Assembly (NCBI RefSeq): GCF_017833415.1
Contig: NZ_JAFICC010000005.1
Coordinates: 1 to 64,000, forward strand
Reading direction: 5' to 3'
Origin: Flavobacterium sp. 1355
GTDB lineage: Bacteria > Bacteroidota > Bacteroidia > Flavobacteriales > Flavobacteriaceae
DNA: 64,000 nt
In this document: one piece after another, positions 48,190 to 57,742 of the stretch
Numbering within the stretch: the first letter of the stretch is position 1
How the letters are laid out: the number at the start of each line of letters is the position of its first letter
Notes under the pieces: generated by a model
Seen by the model: the letters and a program-made list of their open reading frames with translations, nothing else
Databases searched by the model: none
Told to the model about the DNA's origin: nothing
Program-made: the position numbers and the translations under genes

Positions 48190-48270
48190 TTTGGAATTGG
48201 GCGTTTATGCATCGATTCTGCCAATGTAAGTTTGGGCGTTTTTTATAAATTGAAAAATGCCTTAAAAGCA

Positions 48271-48302
48271 AAAACCTGCAAATCCTAAGATTTGCAGGTT
48301 TT
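48271..48302 (+). terminator. Rho-independent terminator
   Basis: A 14-bp perfect stem (48271-48284 with 48289-48302) around a 4-nt loop (CTAA), ending in a T-run. It closes the membrane-protein transcript. The 45-bp direct repeat starts at its 3' foot. Confidence 0.85.
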
Positions 48303-48344
48303 ACCATTTTATGCGTTTTTGAAAAGATTGAAAAAGTGACCTTT
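48299..48344 (+). repeat. Right copy of a 45-bp direct repeat
   Basis: Same orientation as 32265-32309; 30 core bases (48315-48344) are identical. It lies between a terminator and a tRNA 3' fragment, which suggests a relation to a former insertion. Confidence 0.75.
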
Positions 48345-48360
48345 ATTTCTTTTACCTTTT

Positions 48361-48384
48361 TGGTGGGGAGAGCAGGATTCGAAC
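48361..48384 (-). other. tRNA 3' fragment (T-arm half, acceptor and CCA), probable att-site relic
   Basis: Read on the minus strand these 24 bases begin GTTCGAATCC and end TCTCCCCACCA: the T loop, the T-stem 3' half, the acceptor 3' half and the encoded CCA. The rest of a tRNA (D arm, anticodon arm) is not present upstream, so no full gene exists. Integrases commonly duplicate exactly this part of a tRNA. Nearby 48400-48480 has no integrase frame. No other gene is seen in 48190-48935. Confidence 0.65.
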
Positions 48385-48935
48385 TTTAAGCCCGGAACCC
48401 GCATATAACCTGCGTTTTTAATTTTTTAAAACCTATTGTGCCACGATGTTGCCACGAAATAAAAACGTCAATTTTTTGAATTTACAAATCATTTAAATAT
48501 CTGTTTATTAGGTGTTTACAAGTTGTATTTCTTTGTTTTATAATTCATTTTGGTAGCTAAAGCAAAGGTATTGTAATTTTTGATAAAAATAACTGCCTTT
48601 TTAGTAATTATTAGTTTTTTTAACTAATGCATTTTGTGGCTTTGAAATTATTGTTTTATATGTTCAATCTAATTGTATTTTGATTTAAAGCTTTCTGGCT
48701 GTCTTGGCTTTTTGTGGCAAAAAGTTATCCACTTCAGTCCATCGGGAAGTATTTTCTTTCTATTGTAAAAATTTTATTAAAATCATATAAAGTAATATAA
48801 AAAGGTTTTCCAATATCGTTCTATTTTTCTTCAGATTCTAGGGAACTTTCAATAATAATAATGCACTTAAAAAATAGATGAAATTTTTCTGTGTCAAAAA
48901 TAATAATTGTAATATCTTTCAGTTAAAATTTTTAT

Positions 48936-49190
48936 ATGCCAGAAATAACAGTTGATTTAAAATTAAAAATACTGAGCACCCTTGCCGCAAAAGATTCCCA
49001 AAGTTTCAGTTTAGAAGAGCTTACCCAGATCGTATTTCCTGCTGGCACAGAAGGTATTGTTAACAGATCAGAATTAATCGTACGTCAGTCAAAAGTACTT
49101 GAGACCCTTATATTTCTTGCTGATCTTAATTTAATATATTTAGATTCCCAAACCGATCGCAGTTCAATTAAAAAATCTAATGTAAATTAA
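48936..49190 (+). CDS. Hypothetical small protein
   Basis: 84 residues, soluble, mostly helical, with ITVDLKLKILSTLAAKD and VRQSKVLETLIFLADLNLIYL. The pattern could be a winged-helix-like fold, but no family is recognised. It follows a long non-coding stretch. Clean length and codon use favour a real gene, at moderate confidence. Confidence 0.5.
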   Translation: MPEITVDLKLKILSTLAAKDSQSFSLEELTQIVFPAGTEGIVNRSELIVRQSKVLETLIFLADLNLIYLDSQTDRSSIKKSNVN

Positions 49191-49193
49191 TTT

Positions 49194-49389
49194 TTGGTGT
49201 TATTTTTTTTATATCTTTGATAATGTGTTGTTTGCATTTATTAACTATAATTCTCAATCATCGCACGTTTACATGCCTTCTGCAGACTATGCAAAAAAAA
49301 CTTTTAAAAAAACCTGAATTTTATGCTACAATTTTGGTGTTTTTAAAGATAGAGCAGTAAGGGCAAATAGTAATATTTGCTCTTTTTTT
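49194..49389 (+). ncRNA. Candidate small RNA with its own promoter and terminator
   Basis: A promoter-like element (TTG at 49194-49196, 15 nt, TATCTTTG at 49212-49219) precedes a non-coding stretch that ends in a terminator hairpin (GCAAATA 49363-49369, GTAA loop, TATTTGC 49374-49380, then a T-run). A transcript would be about 160 nt. The spacer is two bases shorter than usual, so the promoter call is tentative. The stretch has no reading frame of note. Confidence 0.35.
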
Positions 49390-49419
49390 ATGACATTCCA
49401 CCAACTTCCATTTTGGTTT

Positions 49420-49451
49420 AAAAGCAAATAGTGCTATTTGCTTTTATTTTT
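49420..49451 (+). terminator. Second hairpin sharing the GCAAATAG core
   Basis: 49420-49431 and 49434-49445 form a near-perfect palindrome with T-rich sequence after it. It shares GCAAATAGT with the hairpin at 49363-49380, 61 nt upstream, so the two look like duplicated terminators. Confidence 0.55.
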
Positions 49452-49533
49452 ATTCATTTTTTTAATTAAAGTTTAGAGTTTGTTTCGATCTTTGCTTAAA
49501 ACCATTCCGTTATTCACTAACGCAGCATTAAAA

Positions 49534-49564
49534 AAAATGGTTTTGAGATACTCAAAACCATTTT
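49534..49564 (-). terminator. Rho-independent terminator of the PGAP1-like gene
   Basis: A perfect 14-bp stem (49534-49547 with 49551-49564) around a 3-nt loop. On the minus strand it ends in a T-run. It lies 21 nt after the stop of the minus-strand hydrolase gene. Confidence 0.85.
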
Positions 49565-49585
49565 AGGAATACTGTAATTAGGATT

Positions 49586-52500
49586 TTATTGTATAAGTAC
49601 CTGATGGCTCTCAATACGGCCGTCAATATTTATTCGAAGGACATACACGCCAAGGGGTAAAATGGAAATATCAAGCTGAGCAGTATGGTTTTTAATTGTT
49701 ACTGTGGATTTCAGGTCTCCTGTGATGGTATACAATTCGGCGCTGATAGTGCTGCTGGCAACTGGTCTGTAACTTTCATCCGCAAGACTGATATTGAGTG
49801 TCTGACTGCTGGGGTTAGGATATATTTTGTAACTAAGCTTTTCATTTGAAGTTCTGTTCTGCAGGGGTTCAAAAGGATCTAATGGCTCAAGTGGACCGGG
49901 ATCGAAAAAACCGGCGCAGCTAATTGGAACTTTGCTCTGAACGGAGCGGCTTACATTGCATCGCGAGGTACAGGTTAATGTATATTCCAGCATGGGGCAG
50001 TTTACTTCATCTGCCAAATACATCGGCACCCAAAAGGTATAGGTAGAGCTGGTTCTTCTCTGGGTACTGATTGTTACGGGAATACCATTGACTTTAAAGT
50101 TTGTAAAAGTATACTCACTGTCTGGGTTTTTTGGAAATACCTCCATATTGAAAATCAGTTTACCATTATGTTGAAAATTATTATACACATCTGTAGGATA
50201 CTGGAAAACAGTTTTATTTGCAATAAAAGGCTTATCGTCCCCAATCTCAATGTTTCTTGTCATTGTGGAGCCATCGCTGGGAAAAGTGGCGGTGAGTTTT
50301 GCGCTTCCCGCTGTTCCGGTATTTTCCCTCACGGTTACCGAGTATCCTGAGACTGACAATATGGTTAAGTTGGGGGTAACGGACCACTCAATGGCAGGCA
50401 CATCAGGGCAGGTTCCCGGTACGGTATAGGTGATAGTCTGGTTTTCGCAGATTTCATACGGACCTTCAATAGAGGATGTAGGAGGAATATTCCCCACGGT
50501 GATTGTTTTGGTTAAAGTCCTGGAACCGCAGTTTGGACTTGCGACAGTAAGGCTCAGTACAATCTGTTGGCTGGCTTTCGGGGCCAATAACCGAAGTGTT
50601 ACTGTGTTTGTTCCATTTCCGGTAAGGGCCACCAGAGAAGCACCCTGAGTTACAGACCAGTTGTAGCTTTGGGCTGAATGAGGAACGCTGTAAACCGCCG
50701 TACTGCAAAACGAATTCTCTCCGGTAATCTGCGCATCAGCGCATATAAAAGAACAATTTGACCGAAGTGGTATCAGGGACGTATTGATCAGTGCATCAAG
50801 CTCTGATGAGAGCCAGTCTCCATTTCTTTTATCAAATGAAATATGAGCTTTGTTATGTGCAGTGCGGTCTGACTCATTAATATCTGCAGTAAAGTTTGTA
50901 AAGGGACTGTTTTTAGGTGCGACAGGCGGTACTGCACCTATATAAGAGCTGACATAATCTGCAGCTGCTAATGTTACATTTCTTTTTCCGATATCCAGAG
51001 CGCTGACCGTTGGAATAAAGTTGAAATGATCCTTTATCATAACAGTAAGGCCCGGCGTAGTGGAAGGGGCTATGAGATCTTCGGCATTATAATAACCGCC
51101 TCCAAATGTATCAAAGGGCAACATATTGGAAGGTTGGTTTTTTCCAACGTTCGTCAGGTCAATTGTAATTTTGATAAGCCAGAAAATTTTTTTTGTATAT
51201 GAAATTCGCCCTTTGTAAATCTGATTTCCACCGGAAGCATACAGCGATTTTGCCTGAAAGTTAACGTTGTATGTCGAGTGGCCGGGATGCAGGCCTAAAA
51301 TCGCCACACCGTAAAAGTTTCGGTTTACAAATTCTCCTGCCAGGGACCCTCCGAGCGGATTTACAATCAAGCTCGCCAAATCTTCTAAGAAATTCAGGCT
51401 TTTATTATAATTAACGTTCACCAGATCATCACCGGGATTAAAATTTTGAGGTGTGCCGCATTCGCTGCCGTTACTGATGGCAATATTACGGCATTGCATA
51501 GGGTAACCTCCGCTATTGGCCAGACCTTTCGCTTTTAATTCATTGTAAAAATCAATATGGGCTGTATTGTCAATTCCATAACCGGAATTTACGAAATTCG
51601 CAATTAATTGTTTTGAAGCCGGCGCATCGAGTATAGACAGCGAATTTGTAACATTGTACTTATTATCGGCAAGAGGAATGGTCACTACATTGCCCCATGT
51701 TGTGTTCCCCACCTGTACAAACTGTTTGGTAATATGTCGGAACATAAATTGCAGCGATACCGGAATGTTGGCACCCTGCTGCGGCGCATCATGTGATATG
51801 AACAGGCTTGTCTGATGATCTATACCTCTTTGTTCCATATCGGCAAGAGCATACCGGGCTATTACACCTCCCATACTTTGGCCTAATACCACATTCTTAG
51901 CATTGGAAGTCTTTACAGTATTCACATAATTGATTACCTGCTCCAATGCATAGGCATTTCTCTGCAGATAATCCACCCCGTTGTCCCAGTCCACGTAAAT
52001 GATATCGTATTGTTTGTTACCATTGTAGATCAATCGTCGTAATTCTGTGCTGTTTGATGCTAAAACAGAGGTCATAAAATCGCCGTAACTGTAATTTCCG
52101 TATTGTTTTTCAGGCTCTAATATAACGCCCAGGTCAAAACCTTCGGCAATAATAAGCGGTCTTTTTATTCCCTGTGAGGGATCACCGGCATAATCAATTG
52201 TAATCTTTGCTGATCCGGACTTTCCTAAATAAGGAATTGTGGCGGTGATGCTGATAGGCGATTCCGAAGGAACTACCCTGCACAGTTCACAAACCGGCTT
52301 AGGTGGAGGCCAGATAACCTCACCAAAGCTTTGATCTCTTCCTATTTTTATTAAGGACTGATTGTACAGCGATGTGCCATCAGTCAGGTTTAATTTATAT
52401 TTCCATGTCTTAGTCCCTTCAGTGGTATAAGAAACACTTACATTCTGATTAAACGGAATAGTTACCCACCCCGATCCATTATTGAAATCAATCTGGATAC

Positions 52501-53083
52501 TTGCAACGGAACTCGCACTGTTTGACAGGAATATGCCAGACGGAATTCTGACCTGCAGCACCTTTTGATCAGACTGCCTCAAAGCCGGAGCCATAGCAAA
52601 TGTTTTGAATTCCTGATAGGGATTCTGCCAGACGCCGTTGGTCGTTTTATCATAAAATTTATTATTGGTCACCGTCAGTTTGCCTGCCGTAACAGCAGTG
52701 GCCGAAAACTGTGCGTACTTAAAGAAAAGACCACTAATGGTAACTACTCCCGAAGCCTTCTGAGTATTCCATTGATCAGCATACTGAGCAGGTGTCAGCC
52801 AGACAGTGGTACTTGCCTGGACCCTGCTGGATATTAAAGTATTGTAAATCTGTTGTAATGTTGTTTTGTCGGAATAGGTACTATCGGTTATGGTACCGTT
52901 ATAGGCAGGAACATTTGTGAATTCCATGCCATAATCAAGCAAAATGCCGTGTGGCACCTTAGAAAGATCCAACGAACCAAATACAGTATTCATCTGGTCG
53001 GCAAATGAAGTATTAACTTCATCCTGTGCGGTGGCAGCACAATAAAATAAGAGAGCAGTTAAAATAGGTAGAATTTTTTTCAT
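49586..53083 (-). CDS. T9SS-secreted PGAP1-like alpha/beta hydrolase
   Basis: 1165 residues with a signal peptide (LFYCAATAQ), a beta-rich N-terminus, an alpha/beta hydrolase core with GQSMGG (nucleophile S403), then YALADMEQRG, repeated PKD/Ig-like domains with CSTAVYSVPHSAQSYNW-type openings, and a C-terminal type IX sorting domain (SYKIYPNPSSQTLNISL). The core resembles PGAP1-type lipases or acylhydrolases. It should be exported by T9SS and act outside the cell. It follows a DUF6252 lipoprotein gene by 11 nt. The substrate is not clear; an ester or lipid is the family expectation. Confidence 0.82.
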   Translation of the reverse strand: MKKILPILTALLFYCAATAQDEVNTSFADQMNTVFGSLDLSKVPHGILLDYGMEFTNVPAYNGTITDSTYSDKTTLQQIYNTLISSRVQASTTVWLTPAQYADQWNTQKASGVVTISGLFFKYAQFSATAVTAGKLTVTNNKFYDKTTNGVWQNPYQEFKTFAMAPALRQSDQKVLQVRIPSGIFLSNSASSVASIQIDFNNGSGWVTIPFNQNVSVSYTTEGTKTWKYKLNLTDGTSLYNQSLIKIGRDQSFGEVIWPPPKPVCELCRVVPSESPISITATIPYLGKSGSAKITIDYAGDPSQGIKRPLIIAEGFDLGVILEPEKQYGNYSYGDFMTSVLASNSTELRRLIYNGNKQYDIIYVDWDNGVDYLQRNAYALEQVINYVNTVKTSNAKNVVLGQSMGGVIARYALADMEQRGIDHQTSLFISHDAPQQGANIPVSLQFMFRHITKQFVQVGNTTWGNVVTIPLADNKYNVTNSLSILDAPASKQLIANFVNSGYGIDNTAHIDFYNELKAKGLANSGGYPMQCRNIAISNGSECGTPQNFNPGDDLVNVNYNKSLNFLEDLASLIVNPLGGSLAGEFVNRNFYGVAILGLHPGHSTYNVNFQAKSLYASGGNQIYKGRISYTKKIFWLIKITIDLTNVGKNQPSNMLPFDTFGGGYYNAEDLIAPSTTPGLTVMIKDHFNFIPTVSALDIGKRNVTLAAADYVSSYIGAVPPVAPKNSPFTNFTADINESDRTAHNKAHISFDKRNGDWLSSELDALINTSLIPLRSNCSFICADAQITGENSFCSTAVYSVPHSAQSYNWSVTQGASLVALTGNGTNTVTLRLLAPKASQQIVLSLTVASPNCGSRTLTKTITVGNIPPTSSIEGPYEICENQTITYTVPGTCPDVPAIEWSVTPNLTILSVSGYSVTVRENTGTAGSAKLTATFPSDGSTMTRNIEIGDDKPFIANKTVFQYPTDVYNNFQHNGKLIFNMEVFPKNPDSEYTFTNFKVNGIPVTISTQRRTSSTYTFWVPMYLADEVNCPMLEYTLTCTSRCNVSRSVQSKVPISCAGFFDPGPLEPLDPFEPLQNRTSNEKLSYKIYPNPSSQTLNISLADESYRPVASSTISAELYTITGDLKSTVTIKNHTAQLDISILPLGVYVLRINIDGRIESHQVLIQ

Positions 53084-53094
53084 AGACTGATTGT

Positions 53095-53622
53095 TTAGTA
53101 TTTCATATCAAAACGCCCATCACGAACCTGGACTTTATCTCCGTAATTATTTACAGCATCAAACCAGAACGTGCCGCTTATAGTACCTTTTTGAGCATTA
53201 TGGTTCGTGATTTTAAGCTCTCCGGTTACTGTTGAATTGGTGCTGTAATCTACATGGCTAAAATCCGGATCGATCACAATGTATTCTCCATATTGGGAAG
53301 CATCTCCATACTCCTTGAGCTCATACACTGAATTTACTTCCAGTATTTGATCTAAACTGGCAACGTTAACGGTTCGGATTTGGTCATTAATTTTTTGACT
53401 AATTGCAATACTAAAATGCTTTTGATCAGTGTACTGGCAAAACAATCTGTTGACGACAGTTCCTTTGGGTAAAAATGCCTCACCATTGACCAGGCATCCT
53501 GCAGTATTAGCACCTGTTGCTGTCAAGGCCGGTAATTGCTCCAGGGGTGTTTGTACTTTATCATCTTTATCACAGGAACCCAGACAGAGTAACACTGCAA
53601 ATAAAAAAAGAAAATTTTTCAT
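53095..53622 (-). CDS. DUF6252-type lipoprotein
   Basis: 175 residues with a lipoprotein signal (LLCLGSC) and the DUF6252-like segment LTATGANTAGCLVNGEAFLP, followed by a beta-rich domain ending in NYGDKVQVRDGRFDMKY. It is upstream of, and probably co-transcribed with, the secreted hydrolase gene. Family function is unknown; a surface-exposed role is likely. Confidence 0.75.
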   Translation of the reverse strand: MKNFLFLFAVLLCLGSCDKDDKVQTPLEQLPALTATGANTAGCLVNGEAFLPKGTVVNRLFCQYTDQKHFSIAISQKINDQIRTVNVASLDQILEVNSVYELKEYGDASQYGEYIVIDPDFSHVDYSTNSTVTGELKITNHNAQKGTISGTFWFDAVNNYGDKVQVRDGRFDMKY

Positions 53623-54098
53623 AGCATAAGGTTTGTATAAAGATGAAATAATTTGCTAAATATAGGATAAAATTTACATTATGATAGTGTAATGTTTTGT
53701 TTTATTTTAAGTTTTTTCTTAATTTACAGAAATTATTGAATTGATATTCAGGGATTATTTGAAAAGTAAGCTACCCAATGACTTTGAATAAAGATACTTT
53801 TCTGTACAGGCATGGACGAGGACTACTTAATACATTAGGAAATTAACAATAGGATATCGTGGAGATACAAGGTGAAATTATACAAAGTTTTATGGGTGCT
53901 ATAAGTGGTTATTGAAATGGAAACGGCCGCTCCAATAAGAAATTCAGTAAATACCAATAGGGGAGAAGGTATTTATGCTTGCCAATTGGATAGCTCAAAC
54001 CCGCAAAAATAATCAGCGGGTAAAAATCTACATATTTTCAAACTCAATAAAAAAAAGCAGAAATAATTATTTACATTTATACTTTACTTATAAATGCA
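53623..54098. other. Divergent spacer, nothing definite recognised
   Basis: 476 bases between the minus-strand lipoprotein operon and the plus-strand kinase operon. A weak 6-bp stem (53999-54004 with 54016-54021) is the only structure noted. TACATTTA and TATACTTTAC before 54099 resemble the -7 box but lack a TTG partner. Confidence 0.4.
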
Positions 54099-56087
54099 AT
54101 GAATAACACCGAAGAACCTATACCACACAACGAACTGGGACGCCTGGCAGCGTTAAAGCGCTATAATATTTTGGACACCTTACCGGAACATGCTTTTGAT
54201 GACGCAACAAAACTTGTTTCGTACATATGTGGTGTGCCCATCGCTCATATTTCCTTCATAGATGAAACCCGTCAGTGGTTTAAATCAGAAATAGGGATAG
54301 GAGTATCTGAGGTGCCCAGGGAAATTACCTTTTGCAGGTATACCATTATGGATTCGAAAATGGTTGAAATACCCGATACTCATGTAAACGAACGTTTTAA
54401 GAATGATCCCAATGTTGTTGGTGGCTTCAAGGTAAGATTCTACGCCGGAGTTCCACTAACAACACCCGACGGTTTTAATATAGGAACCATTTGTGCCGTA
54501 GACCATGTTAGTAAAGAATTAAACGAAAACCAGCGTAATGCACTTTCAATAATAGCAAAACACGTCATAAATCAACTGGAATTAGGGACAAAAAATTCGC
54601 AGCTGGCCACGCAGAAAAAAATCGCCGAACGTGCCGTATTAGCAAAAGACAGTTTTTTGGCCAATATGAGTCATGAAATAAGAACACCGTTAAACGCTAT
54701 AATAGGTTTTACAGATCTTCTGGCGCAAACAAAGCTAAATGATGTTCAGAAGGACTACATTGACAGTGTACAGATTGCGGGAGAAAATCTCCTTTTGATA
54801 ATTAATGATATTTTAGATCTTTCAAAAATCGAATCCGGTAATTTGATCATAGAAGCACAGCCGTTCAATTTAAAAAAGGCACTCAAACATATTTATGATT
54901 TATTAAAAATAAAGGTACATCACGGAATTGAATTCAATCTTTTTTTGGATGCGAGTATGCCTGAAATTGTAGTTGGTGATCAGGGAAGACTAAATCAAAT
55001 ATTGGTTAACCTTACCGGCAATGCGCTTAAATTTACAGAAGAAGGTGAGGTAACGGTTTCAGTAAAATTACTTGCTGAAACTCAAAATGATTATTCGCTT
55101 AAATTTTCAGTTAAAGACACAGGCATCGGTATACCGCAAGATAAACTTTCGACTATTTTTGAACGATTCAAACAAGCGGAAGAAAGTACCACCAGAAGAT
55201 TTGGAGGCACGGGACTTGGGCTTAATATTGTGAAGCAATTAGTTGAATTACACGGCGCTGAAATTCAGGTAAAAAGTAAACCAAACAGAGGATCAGAATT
55301 TTTCTTTATTCTCAATTATAAAAAGGCAGAGCATACGGAAACTATAACTCAGCCATTTTTAGAAGATAAGCTAGGCAAGCTTAAAATACTGGTCTGTGAA
55401 GACAATATTCTAAATCAGAAATTGGTAAAAAGCGTTATACAAAATTTTGGTTTTCAATTAGACATTGCAGAAAATGGTCAGGAAGGAATAGATCTTTTGT
55501 CAAAAAATGAATATGATCTTGTATTAATGGATCTCCAAATGCCAGTTAAGGATGGTTATCAGACTACTGAATTTATCAGGAATGAATTGCAATTACCGAT
55601 TCCTATTATTGCAATGACCGCGCATTCTCTTGTGGGCGAACAGGAGCGTTGTTATGATGCAGGTATGGATGCTTATGTACCAAAACCATTTAAGCAGGCC
55701 GCGCTCTTGGAAGCTATTAGAACGGTAATGAACAAGGATCTTAACACTGTAAAAAAGAGAAGAATAGACTTTTCTTATGTAGATGAAATGGCATGCGGTA
55801 ATCCGGAATTCAAAAAAGAGATGATCTTGCTTTTTATAGAAAAAATTCCTGCTGAAGTTACGCAGCTGGAAGCAGCATTTAAGGATAACGATGCTGAGAG
55901 AGTGAGAAAAATGGCGCATAATATGAAGTCTAGTCTAGACATGTTTATGCTAACGGATCTTAGTAATTGCCTGGCTATTATCGAAGAAGAAGCAATACTG
56001 GGAGCGTTTACAAGCCAAGCTGCAGATCAAATGAATATCCTGAATTGTGGAATTAGCGAAGTAGTTAAAATTATAAATGAGTTATGA
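54099..56087 (+). CDS. Hybrid histidine kinase: GAF, HisKA, HATPase, receiver, HPt
   Basis: 662 soluble residues: GAF sensor domain (about 20-165), HisKA with H192 (NMSHEIRTPLNA), HATPase (DTGIGIPQDKL, FGGTGLGLNIVKQL), a receiver with D478 (LMDLQMPVKDG) and a C-terminal HPt with H607 (MAHNMKSS). All phosphorelay steps are in one chain, so phosphate can pass to the single-domain receiver encoded 74 nt downstream. GAF signal is unknown; no membrane segment is present. It is the first gene of an operon with exopolysaccharide-like genes. Confidence 0.9.
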   Translation: MNNTEEPIPHNELGRLAALKRYNILDTLPEHAFDDATKLVSYICGVPIAHISFIDETRQWFKSEIGIGVSEVPREITFCRYTIMDSKMVEIPDTHVNERFKNDPNVVGGFKVRFYAGVPLTTPDGFNIGTICAVDHVSKELNENQRNALSIIAKHVINQLELGTKNSQLATQKKIAERAVLAKDSFLANMSHEIRTPLNAIIGFTDLLAQTKLNDVQKDYIDSVQIAGENLLLIINDILDLSKIESGNLIIEAQPFNLKKALKHIYDLLKIKVHHGIEFNLFLDASMPEIVVGDQGRLNQILVNLTGNALKFTEEGEVTVSVKLLAETQNDYSLKFSVKDTGIGIPQDKLSTIFERFKQAEESTTRRFGGTGLGLNIVKQLVELHGAEIQVKSKPNRGSEFFFILNYKKAEHTETITQPFLEDKLGKLKILVCEDNILNQKLVKSVIQNFGFQLDIAENGQEGIDLLSKNEYDLVLMDLQMPVKDGYQTTEFIRNELQLPIPIIAMTAHSLVGEQERCYDAGMDAYVPKPFKQAALLEAIRTVMNKDLNTVKKRRIDFSYVDEMACGNPEFKKEMILLFIEKIPAEVTQLEAAFKDNDAERVRKMAHNMKSSLDMFMLTDLSNCLAIIEEEAILGAFTSQAADQMNILNCGISEVVKIINEL

Positions 56088-56161
56088 TAAAAGAGAAATA
56101 TACGCTAGCTTTACGTTATATCCGGCATTCATAAGATAGTTTGCCGTAAAATCAATAGTAT

Positions 56162-56527
56162 ATGAGAATTATTTTATCTGAAGATAATGATATTCTGCGT
56201 AAATCATTATCCTTTTATCTGGAGTCAAAAGGATTTACAGTTGATCAGTTTTCTGATGGAAAAGAAGCGTTAGACGCAATTGAAATAAATAATTATGACT
56301 TGATTCTGACCGATATTAACATGCCAGGCATAAGCGGAATGGAAATTACTCAGTATGTGAGAGAAAGTTTGAAATCTGATATTCCGATAATTATATTTAC
56401 TTCTTCAGGTATAGAACAAACCGAACTGGACTCATTTGATATCGGTGCAAACGAATTTATTGCCAAACCTGTCAGTCCTGCAGTGCTTTTAGTGAGAATT
56501 AATAAATTACTAAAAACACGCGCTTAA
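56162..56527 (+). CDS. Single-domain response regulator
   Basis: 121 residues, a lone receiver: acidic pocket E7-D8, phospho-acceptor D51 (LILTDINMPG), T79/S80 switch and K102. No output domain, so it signals through protein contact. Its stop overlaps the start of the next gene (TAATG), coupling translation. The likely phosphate donor is the HPt of the upstream hybrid kinase and the likely target is the downstream secretion machinery; this is inferred. Confidence 0.9.
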   Translation: MRIILSEDNDILRKSLSFYLESKGFTVDQFSDGKEALDAIEINNYDLILTDINMPGISGMEITQYVRESLKSDIPIIIFTSSGIEQTELDSFDIGANEFIAKPVSPAVLLVRINKLLKTRA

Positions 56528-57741
56528 TGAAGTTTCTGTATTATATAATTTTCCTGTTGTTTATTTCGCCTGTTATACTGGCACAGGACATTAACATGGA
56601 TGCCATTATGGCTCGCGCAAAAGGTGAAGTTGAGAAAGGCAATTTCGATACGGCATTGTCGTTGATTGAACCTTTGAGTTTAAAATTTCCTGAAAACGAA
56701 GAAGTAAGAATTTATGCAGGACGTATTTACAGCTGGAAAAAAGATTACAATACCTCGATAAAGATACTATCCCCTATGGCTGACCGGATCAACCCAAATC
56801 CGGATGCTTTATTAGCCATTATTAATACCTGCTTCTGGTCAGAACAATTCGAGAAATGTATTAAGTATTGCGATAAATACTTGGCGATAGCACCCAATTC
56901 TGTTGATGTTATCAGGATTAAGGTAACGGTTCTTGAAAAATTGGATCGCGACGAAGAAGCATTGGCTATTATAGAAAAATTTTCGATTACAGATAACAGT
57001 ACCCAGGCGTTTAGAGCAGTGCGCATACTTATTGGTAGAAAAGCAAAAAATGCAGTAGCTGCTTCCTATCTAAATATCTCAACATCTGATCCCGGACAAT
57101 CTCCATTGCATTACGGATATGTCGAATACTCTCATAAGTTTGCAAAGTCAGCACTGGTCGGTCGTGCCAATGCTGGGCATGTAAATGGCGATACTCAAAT
57201 GTTATTTGAGGCAGATTATTACCAAACCTTTTCGAAAAAAAACTATTTGTATGTAAATGGAGGTGTTTCAACAGGAGAAACTGTATTTCCTGTGGTGAAG
57301 GCCGGTGCCGAATATTATTTTGTTCAGCATAAAATGTTTGATTACTCCCTGGGGATTCGGTTTATGCATTTTGCAACAGAGGATGTGACTTTGCTAACCG
57401 GCCAGCTGGGCTATCATAACGGTGCTTATACGGTAGCATACAGGCCTTATTATGATACTGGGAACGCATTATTTTCCCATGTATTGAGCTTCCAGAAAGC
57501 AAATGATGAAAAAGAAAGCATCTTAAGGCTGGAGCTGCAATATGGAAATGTCCCATATCTCTATCTCTATACTAGTTTAACTCAGCCTTTAAGCTCATAC
57601 AGAGCTGGTTTACAATATCAACATCGTTTTGGTGCCGCATTTTTTGTCAGACCCGTTTTTCTTTATGAATACGAAGAGTACTTGCCTGATACATTCAGAA
57701 ATAGGTTTAATTTTCAGGTAATCTTTACTAAACGCTTCTGA
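56527..57741 (+). CDS. TPR plus YaiO-like outer-membrane beta-barrel protein
   Basis: 404 residues with a signal peptide (SPVILAQ), a TPR-like helical N-terminus (about 25-165, NFDTALSLIEPLSLKFPENEE), and an antiparallel beta region ending in YaiO-like strands with aromatic ends and terminal FQVIFTKRF. YaiO-like proteins are outer-membrane barrels often encoded with polysaccharide genes. A role in export of a glycan made by the GT2 enzyme two genes on is suggested. It follows the response regulator with an overlapping start. Confidence 0.8.
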   Translation: MKFLYYIIFLLFISPVILAQDINMDAIMARAKGEVEKGNFDTALSLIEPLSLKFPENEEVRIYAGRIYSWKKDYNTSIKILSPMADRINPNPDALLAIINTCFWSEQFEKCIKYCDKYLAIAPNSVDVIRIKVTVLEKLDRDEEALAIIEKFSITDNSTQAFRAVRILIGRKAKNAVAASYLNISTSDPGQSPLHYGYVEYSHKFAKSALVGRANAGHVNGDTQMLFEADYYQTFSKKNYLYVNGGVSTGETVFPVVKAGAEYYFVQHKMFDYSLGIRFMHFATEDVTLLTGQLGYHNGAYTVAYRPYYDTGNALFSHVLSFQKANDEKESILRLELQYGNVPYLYLYTSLTQPLSSYRAGLQYQHRFGAAFFVRPVFLYEYEEYLPDTFRNRFNFQVIFTKRF

Positions 57742-57742
57742 A

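Noticed and set aside
48361..48440. A complete tRNA gene
   Set aside because: Only the T-loop, T-stem 3' half, acceptor and CCA are present; no D arm or anticodon arm can be folded upstream.
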